47,703 bases of DNA from Candidatus Acetothermia bacterium. GTDB lineage: Bacteria; Bipolaricaulota; Bipolaricaulia; RBG-16-55-9; DRXL01. Below, one piece after another: positions 25,078-31,306 of this stretch. Position 1 is the first letter of the stretch. Each line of letters opens with the position of its first letter. Where the stretch lies: positions 1 through 47,703 of the forward strand of contig JACOSB010000002.1 in the NCBI GenBank assembly GCA_016179105.1, given 5' to 3'. The notes beneath the pieces were generated by a model, which saw only the letters and a program-made list of their open reading frames with translations, made no database searches and was not told the DNA's origin. The position numbers and the translations under genes are program-made.

Positions 25078-26378
25078 GAGCAGAGGTCAAAATTTGGGAA
25101 GTAGATTCAGGACGTTCAGTCCATACTCTTACATTCGATAATCCTCGTGAAGAAATAGATTCAATGGCTTTCAATCCTGACGGAAATCTTTTGGCTACTG
25201 GCCTCGATGGCTTGCAACGTTCTTTGATAATTTGGAATGTGGCAACAGGCCTCACAGTACACAATTTGAAAGGCCACAGGCTGAGTTTTGTTCGTTCTGT
25301 GGCCTTCAGCCCCGATGGGAAATTTTTGGCATCTGGGTCTTGGGACAAAACGGTGAGACTTTGGGATGTAACTACCGGAGAAGAAGTCCGTAATTTCTCT
25401 AGACTCCAAGGCACTGTCAACTCCCTCACTTTCAGCCCGGATGGTCGTCTAGTAGCGAGCGGCTTGAATGATTCGACGATTAGGCTTGTGGAGGTAGCTT
25501 ACGGGAGTCCATTTCTTTACTCTAAAGGGGCACACGGACGAAGTCACTTCAGTGGCTTTCAGCCCCAATGCAAAACTCATGGCTTCCGGCTCCAAAGACA
25601 GGACAGTCAAACTCTGGGATGTGAGTACAGGCCATCTCGTGCGCACTCTATCGGATCCATTGGCGGTAAGTGTTGAGTCAGTTGCTATCAGCCCTGATGG
25701 AAAGAAATTGGCTGCAGGCTGGGAACGGGGTGAGGTCCAGCTGTGGGACCTCGCTTCTGGAAACATACTAAGGACTATTTTCGCTCATAGCGACCAAGTA
25801 AAATCTCTTTCGTTCAGCTCTGATGGGAAATGGCTGGCCTCCGGTTCAAGCGATAAGGCAGTCAAATTGTGAGACGTCAGTACCGGTGAAGTAATTCAAA
25901 CTCTGACAACTCCTAAAGCCGTCAATCAAGTTGCCTTCAGCCCAGATGGTAACCTCTTAGCTTATGGCTTTACAGAGGAGGAAAAGGGAACTATTACGTT
26001 GTGGGATGTTACGACAAGGCATGAAGTGAGAACCATTCCATACTACGGTTCCAATTCCTTTTCCTTTCAGGGCAATCACGATTTGGGCAATAGATTTGGC
26101 TTCAGCCCTGACGGACACACTCTCGCAGCAAGCTATTGTCTGGAAGAAACATCATACTCTTACTGTAGTAAGCCTGTGATCAGGTTTTGGGATGCCACCA
26201 CGGGTGAATCGTTGTATACTCTTAGAAGCTGCTGCCTTGTGGCTTTCAGTCCGAATGGTCAGCTACTGGCCTCCGAGTCAGGCTTCTTGTGGTACGTCGG
26301 TCACTTGATGAAGAAGTGACCAGTCCTATCTTCTCCGCTCAAAGCAAAACACCTCATCCAAGATACTCCACGCTGCAT

Positions 26379-26400
26379 GAAGGTGACGAAGATCACCTTC
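26379..26400 (+). promoter_or_regulatory. 8-bp hairpin in the leader of the PKD lipoprotein gene
   Basis: GAAGGTGA and TCACCTTC are perfect arms around CGAAGA, 68 bp upstream of the lipoprotein ATG. No U-run follows. It could be a leader hairpin or the end of the pseudogene; function not shown. Confidence 0.35.
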
Positions 26401-26467
26401 GCTCCGGGAAAGAGGGAGCGCCTTCTTTGTCCAGTATTGCTATCGTGGGCTCAGGAAGGTGTTCTCT

Positions 26468-27205
26468 ATGCAGCGAAAATTTTTTATCGTATGCAGCTTG
26501 CTCGTAATGGCCGGACTTTCCGGATGCGCGCCCATGCCGCTCCCCAGCAAAGAACCACCGCCGGATTTATCCCCGATCGCGGGCATCTCCCTCTCTTGCT
26601 CGGCTTGTCAGTCGCTCAACACCGGCTTTGCTCCGTTGACCGTTACCCTGGACGCTAGCCCCTCCAAGGATGACCACGGCATCATCGCGACGTTCTGGGA
26701 TTTCGGTAACGGCATGACCGCCACACAACCCAAAGTCATCCAAACTTATCTGGAGCCTGGAGATTACACCGTGAAGCTCACCGTGAGCGATGCCAAGGGA
26801 CAGCTCGCGAGCGCTCAGGTCGTCCTCCACGTAATCCAAAAGCCGATCGCTTTTAAGACCGACCGCGCCGAGAATCCCTATTTCATCATGGAGCGCATCT
26901 TACCCGATCGCGCGTTTAAGCTCGGTGAAACGATTAAACTAAAATTGCAGATCACGCCCAAGCGCAACTTGGAATATAGTTATTGGAGAGAGATGCTTCC
27001 TCCGGGGCTCACGCCCGACTACCCTCAATTGGAATTCCATGCTTTCCAGCTCAAAGAGGGCAAACCCATCATGTGGGTCTATGAGGTCACGATCGAGAAG
27101 CCGGGAGCTTTCAAGATTGAGGGGAAAGGCCAAGCCGTGGACGGCCCTAACTCTGAAGCACTCAAACTGAGCACTTCGTTAGAGACTGCCGAGACTGCTC
27201 CCTAG
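26468..27205 (+). CDS. PKD-domain lipoprotein
   Basis: 245 residues from the ATG at 26468 (AGGAAGG upstream). The signal peptide has the lipobox LSGC (cleavage before Cys19 or nearby). A PKD domain follows (about 43-124), with FAPLTVTLDASPSKDD, FWDFGNGM and YTVKLTVSDAKG; such domains bind proteins or polysaccharides outside the cell. The remainder (about 125-245) is beta-rich and unfamiliar, with a proline-rich break near 178 (PPGLTPDYPQ). It should be anchored by its lipid to one of the membranes. It stands alone after the decayed WD40 gene. Confidence 0.9.
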   Translation: MQRKFFIVCSLLVMAGLSGCAPMPLPSKEPPPDLSPIAGISLSCSACQSLNTGFAPLTVTLDASPSKDDHGIIATFWDFGNGMTATQPKVIQTYLEPGDYTVKLTVSDAKGQLASAQVVLHVIQKPIAFKTDRAENPYFIMERILPDRAFKLGETIKLKLQITPKRNLEYSYWREMLPPGLTPDYPQLEFHAFQLKEGKPIMWVYEVTIEKPGAFKIEGKGQAVDGPNSEALKLSTSLETAETAP

Positions 27206-27225
27206 GTTTTTTTCGCTAATTTCCC

Positions 27226-27257
27226 GTGTAGGGGCGCAGCATGCTGCGCCCCTACAC
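27226..27257. repeat. perfect 32-bp GTAGGGGC palindrome
   Basis: Perfect 16+16 palindrome beginning GTGTAGGGGCGCAGCA, 20 bp after the lipoprotein stop. Confidence 0.9.
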
Positions 27258-27294
27258 TAAATGACATGTGGTCAATTAGCCAGACACGTCAAGT

Positions 27295-27483
27295 CTACGT
27301 CAACGACGCGCCGTCCCATTCGTGCTTCGGGTCGGGGACGAATGTGACGCCCTCGTCTCGGATGGTGACAAGCCATCCGCCGGGAATCTTGGCTCGCCGG
27401 ATGCGAGCGTCAAAAACTTCCAGCTTGAAGCCTTTTGTGGGCACCTTCTCGAAGACAAGAACTTTGGATTTGGTTTGTGTCAT
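27295..27483 (-). CDS. small basic protein of unknown function
   Basis: 62 residues with a good AGGAGG just before the ATG on the minus strand. It has no membrane segment. The sequence is basic at the N-terminus and ends in PDPKHEWDGASLT. No family recognised. Possibly a real short gene because of the ribosome site; otherwise a chance frame. Confidence 0.55.
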   Translation of the reverse strand: MTQTKSKVLVFEKVPTKGFKLEVFDARIRRAKIPGGWLVTIRDEGVTFVPDPKHEWDGASLT

Positions 27484-27703
27484 GCGCCCTCCTGAGTGAG
27501 CCGAGTTTAACCAGACATTTCCGATTTAGCCACCCTTGATCGGTCGAATCCTACATCTGCGAGACCGTACTCGATCGAAATTTTTTGCCGCCTGGATCGC
27601 GCATCGTGATTCGAGTGTCTCCTCTCCACGCCCATATTTTTGGCAACTGAGCCCGTCTAACGATCCGGTTCAGCGGCGGCGCCGCGAAGCGCCGTCCTAA
27701 GAA

Positions 27704-28675
27704 TCAGCGGCCAACCACAAGCTTGCGCAACTGCAATCGCACGCCCTTCTCAGTCACAACCCGTTCGACTACGAGATAAACACCGGCGGCTCCTAGGCTC
27801 TTATCGCTCGCTCCGAGCAAATTCATCGCCAGTACGCGCTCGACACCCAGACTCTGCGGAGTCGCGATAGAATAAAAACTCTCGGATTGGGGATTGGTGG
27901 TAGTATCCGTGCTCGACTTCGGGCGCAGTTCCGTATCGATCCGACTTAACTGTCTGTCCAGTTCACGAATGCGATCCCGCAGGCGCTGCGTGCGACGGTC
28001 GACAGACTTGAGATCATTGACGGAATCCTGGAGATCGCGAATCGGAGTGTCAAGATCGGATGGATCGATGGGAATGCTCGAAGAAGACGTGGTGCTGCCG
28101 ATGTTTGAAAAGTCAACGTTGTCGGCGACGTTTTCCATCTCATCGATCGCGCTGTTGAGCGCGTTATCTGCATGGAGCAGGCGATCATCGGTGTCCCGCA
28201 AATCGTTGTCGATATTGTCTAATTGACGCGCTATTCTTTCCAGAATGCTCAAGATTCGCGTGCTTTGGCTGTTGCTGATCTTCCCCTGGTTCGCCAAATT
28301 CACAACCTTGACGGCCAAATCTCCCAAGGGCTCTATCTGGCGCTTCAGATCATCGAGATTAGAGAACTCGCCGCGCGCGTTGTCCGCCTGAATGAGCGAT
28401 TGATCGGCATTCTTGATGAGTTGCTCCAAACGGCTCAACGTAATCTGTCCTCGTTGCAAAGATCGTAGTCCTGTCTCTGATTCTCGGCTCGCCTGACGGG
28501 CAAAACGTTGCGTATCGTTCGCCGATCTCTGAAAATCTTGCACTAGAACGCGCAAATCACTGATCGCATTGCGGGCTTCCCGGAAGGGGTCTGCCCACGC
28601 CTGCCACACCGGCCCGGTGATTCCTCCGAGAGCCACCAGGACCGCCACCACTAGAGGTGCCAATCGCACTCTCAT
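27704..28675 (-). CDS. secreted coiled-coil protein with a C-terminal Por/FlgD-like end
   Basis: 323 residues from the ATG at 28675 (AAGGAGG upstream). A signal peptide (MRVRLAPLVVAVLVALGGI..., cleavage near AWA-DP, about residue 28) is followed by 200 residues of strong coiled coil with many Arg, Gln, Asp and Leu heptads. Then comes a Ser/Asp/Pro linker and a short beta end, GAAGVYLVVERVVTEKG...RKLVVGR. The ending has the G-VYLVV and basic-final pattern of the other two secreted helical proteins here, but it is shorter and less clear. Function unknown; likely a periplasmic or surface spacer. Alone on the minus strand. Confidence 0.8.
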   Translation of the reverse strand: MRVRLAPLVVAVLVALGGITGPVWQAWADPFREARNAISDLRVLVQDFQRSANDTQRFARQASRESETGLRSLQRGQITLSRLEQLIKNADQSLIQADNARGEFSNLDDLKRQIEPLGDLAVKVVNLANQGKISNSQSTRILSILERIARQLDNIDNDLRDTDDRLLHADNALNSAIDEMENVADNVDFSNIGSTTSSSSIPIDPSDLDTPIRDLQDSVNDLKSVDRRTQRLRDRIRELDRQLSRIDTELRPKSSTDTTTNPQSESFYSIATPQSLGVERVLAMNLLGASDKSLGAAGVYLVVERVVTEKGVRLQLRKLVVGR

Positions 28676-28835
28676 AAACTCCTCCTTCGTTCGCTTTCTC
28701 TCTTTGCTGTGTGATTCGAACGACATTCTCGGTGTTATGCACACCACGGTGATCGCTCCACGCCGTATTGTACATAACTCTAGACGCGATATGGGTAACG
28801 GATATTACAACGAGATGAGATTCTCAAAAACATCA

Positions 28836-28861
28836 TAAGGGCGACCGGCCGGTCGCCCTTA
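28836..28861. repeat. 26-bp palindrome close to the GTAGGGGC family
   Basis: Perfect palindrome beginning TAAGGGCGACCGG. It lacks the GTA of the other copies. It lies next to the tRNA 3' end on the other strand and could end transcription of it. Confidence 0.75.
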
Positions 28862-28862
28862 C

Positions 28863-28939
28863 TGGTCGGGATGGCGGGATTTGAACCCACGACCTCACGC
28901 ACCCCAAGCGTGCGCGCTACCAGGCTGCGCCACATCCCG
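28863..28939 (-). tRNA. tRNA-Pro (anticodon GGG)
   Basis: 77 nt with a full cloverleaf on the minus strand: acceptor CGGGATG/CATCCCG, D arm, anticodon stem CACGC/GCGTG with loop TTGGGGT (anticodon GGG) and T arm with TTCAAAT. The CCA end is encoded. It reads proline codons CCC and CCT. Confidence 0.95.
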
Positions 28940-28981
28940 AGATAAACCCGCTCCCCAATCTAGCTTCAGAGCGAGCTTCAC

Positions 28982-29011
28982 ACTATAACAAAGAAGGGGT
29001 GTTCTCTGCAA
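28982..29011 (-). promoter_or_regulatory. promoter of the tRNA gene
   Basis: On the minus strand TTGCAG (29006-29011), 18 bp, TATAGT (28982-28987). The mature tRNA begins at 28939, 35 bases downstream of the expected start. It lies back to back with the promoter at 29015-29044. Confidence 0.5.
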
Positions 29012-29014
29012 GCC

Positions 29015-29044
29015 TTGTCCAAGACGCACTCCAGCACCTATAAT
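29015..29044 (+). promoter_or_regulatory. promoter of the GIY-YIG-like gene
   Basis: TTGTCC (29015-29020), 18 bp, perfect TATAAT (29039-29044). Transcription should begin near 29051, so any start codon before that cannot be used. Confidence 0.65.
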
Positions 29045-29077
29045 GTAAACTGTTTACGCCGTGGGAGGACGATCGCT

Positions 29078-29449
29078 ATCAAAGGCCCATTTTTGCTGAA
29101 CGAACGAACCGTGAAATACATGATTACGCACATCAGCCCTGGAATTTTTATTCTTTACACCGTACAAAATGGACAGCCTCGTTTTGTGGGGTACGACGAG
29201 CACGACATCCGTGCCAAGGTACTCAAATGGGTCGGGCGCAGCTATCGCTACTTTAAGTTTGATAATTCTGAATCGGCCGAAGCAGCCTTCCATAAGCTCT
29301 GCGAACTCTATCATACCCATAAAAAGACGCTGGACAACACGCGCCACCCGGAAGGGTCGCCTGGATCAGCGTGGCGTTGCCTGCTCTGCGAGACGTTCGA
29401 GAAAAAAGAAAGACCCGGCTCCTCCGGGCGCAGTCTGGCTAAAGATTGA
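29078..29449 (+). CDS. GIY-YIG-like small protein, start codon uncertain
   Basis: The frame is open from 29015, but that TTG lies in the promoter. A ribosome site (GGGAGG, 29063-29068) precedes ATC at 29078 by 9 bases; a GTG at 29111 and an ATG at 29120 are later choices. I give 29078 because the residues KGPFLLNERTVKY before PGIFILYTVQNG appear to belong to the fold. The middle (PGIFILYTVQNGQPRFVGYDEHDIRAKV) and the tail with LDNTRHPEGS and WRC-x2-C resemble GIY-YIG-type proteins with a C-terminal zinc-like pair. The G-I-Y and Y-I-G tyrosines are not both kept, so nuclease activity is doubtful. About 123 residues. Confidence 0.6.
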   Translation: MKGPFLLNERTVKYMITHISPGIFILYTVQNGQPRFVGYDEHDIRAKVLKWVGRSYRYFKFDNSESAEAAFHKLCELYHTHKKTLDNTRHPEGSPGSAWRCLLCETFEKKERPGSSGRSLAKD

Positions 29450-29560
29450 TGGCAAGCGCATAACTTCCATTTTCTCTCTCCCCCGACGGCGATAGACGAC
29501 GGCGATAGACCCTGAGCACAGCCCAAACACCCTGCAGAAGCGAATTATGCTAATCTGGTC

Positions 29561-29589
29561 TTGACTTTTCGGTCATATTCTGTTATGAT
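29561..29589 (+). promoter_or_regulatory. promoter of hpf, leaderless type
   Basis: TTGACT (29561-29566), 17 bp, TATGAT (29584-29589). The ATG at 29596 begins 7 bases after the -10 box, so the transcript should start at or next to the A of the start codon. No Shine-Dalgarno is present. Confidence 0.7.
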
Positions 29590-29595
29590 ACGGCG

Positions 29596-30123
29596 ATGAA
29601 AATCCGGGTAGCCGAGCGACACATGGCCGTCAGCCAAGCGCTGAGCGACTACGCTGTCAGCAAAATCAGCTCTCTTTCGAAGTATTTTGACGGGATCATC
29701 AGCGTCGAGATCATCATGAACGTCGAAAAAGAGAGCGAAACCGTCGAACTGGTCGCCCATCTCATCAAGCGCAAGACGGCCAAAGCCCATGCACAATCCA
29801 CGGATATGTACGCCTCGATCGACGAAGCCGTGGACAAGCTCAAGCATCAGCTCACCAGGGCCAAAGAGCAGATCAAGACGCGGCGCCCGCCCCATAAAGC
29901 CTCGCCTCGCCGCGCCAATAGCACCGAGTCGAGCCCTTCATTGCAAGAAATCATTCGCACCCAAGTTTTTATTAAAAAGCCGATGACGCCCGAGGAGGCT
30001 TTGCTCCAGCTAGAGTCCTATCACCGGGATTTCCTGATCTTCATGGACAGCGATAGCGAGAGCTTGAGCATCTTGCATCGGACGAAGAATGGCCAGTATG
30101 AGTTGTTAGAGCCAGTGTATTAA
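29596..30123 (+). CDS. hpf: ribosome hibernation promoting factor, long form
   Basis: 175 residues, with the N-terminal YfiA/HPF domain (about 1-100; MKIRVAERHMAVSQALSDY, EIIMNVEKES) that binds the decoding centre, a basic linker, and the C-terminal dimerisation domain (about 120-175; IIRTQVFIKKPMTPEEALLQLESYHRDFLIFMD) that makes 100S ribosomes. The long form is normal outside gamma-proteobacteria. The gene seems to be leaderless: promoter 29561-29589 leaves no room for a 5' leader. Leaderless expression would be in keeping with use during starvation, though that is inference. Confidence 0.93.
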   Translation: MKIRVAERHMAVSQALSDYAVSKISSLSKYFDGIISVEIIMNVEKESETVELVAHLIKRKTAKAHAQSTDMYASIDEAVDKLKHQLTRAKEQIKTRRPPHKASPRRANSTESSPSLQEIIRTQVFIKKPMTPEEALLQLESYHRDFLIFMDSDSESLSILHRTKNGQYELLEPVY

Positions 30124-30139
30124 CGCTAAACGGGGGGGG

Positions 30140-31168
30140 ATGGGGATGGTTAGCGCGATTTCTCTCTTTTCGGGGAGCTTGGCTAGTTTGGTTGCCACCA
30201 AACTGGTGATGGCAGAGAGAGGCGTAAATGATGTTAAGTTACTTCACTTCCGGTCGCCGTTTTTCCGTGACTATGAACAGAGTCATGATCTCGCCGGCGC
30301 TCACTTTAAGGACAAAAATTTCCGCAGTCAGAGCATCAAGAAAGACCTAAACGGCGTGGCCCAGCTGACGGCCGACGGGACATACAGTTTATCGACCGGC
30401 TGTTTCAACTGTCGTCAGTTGATGCTGCGCAAAGCTGTGCGCTATATGAAAAAAATGGGAGCCGACTTCATCGTCACGGGAGAGATCGTCGGGGAGCGCC
30501 GGCTCCACGAGAAAGAGGTCTTGAGCTTGACCGAAGAAGCGGAAGCGATGGGTCTCGTGCTGCGACCCCTGTCGGCCAAGCTTCTTCCCGAAACGATCGC
30601 CGAACATGAGGGCTGGGTGAAGCGTGCTCACCTGAAGGCATTCCGTGCTAGCGACGGAGAAAAGCTGCGCCGACTCGCGAAAGAGATGGGGATCGATACG
30701 GAGGGTTTTCCCGCCACGAAACGGTGTAAGCTCACCTGGCCCCACTTCGGCGAACGTCTCGAAGACCTGTTACGAGAGAATGAACTCACGCTCAACTCGC
30801 TCGAACTGCTCGAGTTCCCGCTGTATTATAAGCAGCCGCCCGACGTTAAGATCGTGATCGCCCGCGACGACGAAGAGAAGCGTCGCTTGCAGAACGTCTT
30901 CCTGCCCGAAGATTTGCGCCTCTACATGCCCGTGCCGAAGGGCTCGATGGCGCTGGTGCGCGCGAACTGGCGGGAAAAAACGCCGTTAGAGATCGAGAGC
31001 ACGATCGAGCTGGCCGCGCGCGTGGCAGTCACGCACAGCCGCCAGCCCGTCACCGGGCGCGTCCCTGCACACTACCGATTCGAGAACGGGCAGGAAACCC
31101 TTCGCATCCATGTCGCGCCCTTCCAATCTGAGAAAGAGCTAGAAAAATTTTCGCTGCGGTTGGTCTGA
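30140..31168 (+). CDS. PP-loop family tRNA-thiolation-like protein with an altered loop
   Basis: 342 residues from the ATG at 30140 (the second ATG at 30146 also fits). The N-terminus ISLFSGSLASLVATKLV has the place and shape of the ATP-pyrophosphatase P-loop (normally SGGLDS), but Gly and Asp are replaced. The CFNCRQLMLRKAVRYMKKMGADFIVTGEI segment resembles ThiI/MnmA-type tRNA sulfur-transfer enzymes, with a Cys pair. The C-terminal half (about 240-342) is unlike any fold I recognise with certainty; it resembles NFACT-R-like RNA-binding ends in related proteins. The gene starts 17 bp after hpf. The catalytic status is uncertain because of the missing Asp. Confidence 0.75.
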   Translation: MGMVSAISLFSGSLASLVATKLVMAERGVNDVKLLHFRSPFFRDYEQSHDLAGAHFKDKNFRSQSIKKDLNGVAQLTADGTYSLSTGCFNCRQLMLRKAVRYMKKMGADFIVTGEIVGERRLHEKEVLSLTEEAEAMGLVLRPLSAKLLPETIAEHEGWVKRAHLKAFRASDGEKLRRLAKEMGIDTEGFPATKRCKLTWPHFGERLEDLLRENELTLNSLELLEFPLYYKQPPDVKIVIARDDEEKRRLQNVFLPEDLRLYMPVPKGSMALVRANWREKTPLEIESTIELAARVAVTHSRQPVTGRVPAHYRFENGQETLRIHVAPFQSEKELEKFSLRLV

Positions 31169-31193
31169 AAATTTTCGTCGGCAAAGATATTCC

Positions 31194-31223
31194 CGTAGGG
31201 GCGCAGCGTGCTGCGCCCCTACG
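31194..31223. repeat. GTAGGGGC palindrome
   Basis: Arms CGTAGGGGCGCAGC and its complement around GT. It lies between the PP-loop gene and the helicase gene. Confidence 0.85.
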
Positions 31224-31273
31224 ATTTCTATACGTGCAATTTTTTTGTGGGCCGTTATACTGTGAGTGCTAAA

Positions 31274-31298
31274 GGAGGAACGCGTCGGGCGAGCGTTC
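31274..31298 (+). promoter_or_regulatory. split ribosome binding site with an intervening hairpin
   Basis: GGAGG (31274-31278) is 28 bases from the only possible ATG (31307; an in-frame TAA is at 31301). Between them GAACGC (31278-31283) and GCGTTC (31293-31298) can pair. Folding would bring GGAGG to about 8 bases from the start. Confidence 0.5.
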
Positions 31299-31306
31299 AG
31301 TAAAAA

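Larger units (their letters stand above)
23088..26319 (+). pseudogene. decayed 14-blade WD40 repeat gene broken by two mobile elements, a frameshift and a stop
   Basis: A signal peptide or TM anchor (about residues 1-27) is followed by 14 WD40-like blades, enough for two seven-blade propellers. The last blade is incomplete. Lesions, each fixable on paper: a 100-bp MITE at 23820-23919 (removing it with one TA gives RPHLVSLSPNGK in frame); an IS903-type element at 24001-25077 (removing it with one 9-bp duplicate gives SDCRAEVKIWEVD); a one-base insertion in GGGG at 25527-25530 (removing it restores KGHTDEVTSVAFSP); and TGA at 25870-25872 in place of the Trp codon of a W-D motif. Blades typically read VAFSPDGKLLASGSWDGTIRLW. 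The native role is unknown: WD40 arrays build protein scaffolds. Confidence 0.9.

Noticed and set aside
25870..25872. TGA read as tryptophan (recoded stop) in the WD40 gene
   Set aside because: The TGA falls at a Trp codon of a W-D motif, which could hint at recoding. But the gene has three other lesions, and no other gene in the window has an in-frame TGA, so a nonsense mutation is simpler.
26289..26507. Frame continuing past the end of the WD40 pseudogene
   Set aside because: A frame read from 26289 gives residues unlike a WD40 blade, so I could not confirm another frameshift in the last blade.
27660..27700. GC-rich hairpin after the secreted coiled-coil gene
   Set aside because: A CGGCGC/GCGCCG stem exists, but no U-run follows on the minus strand, so I do not call a terminator.
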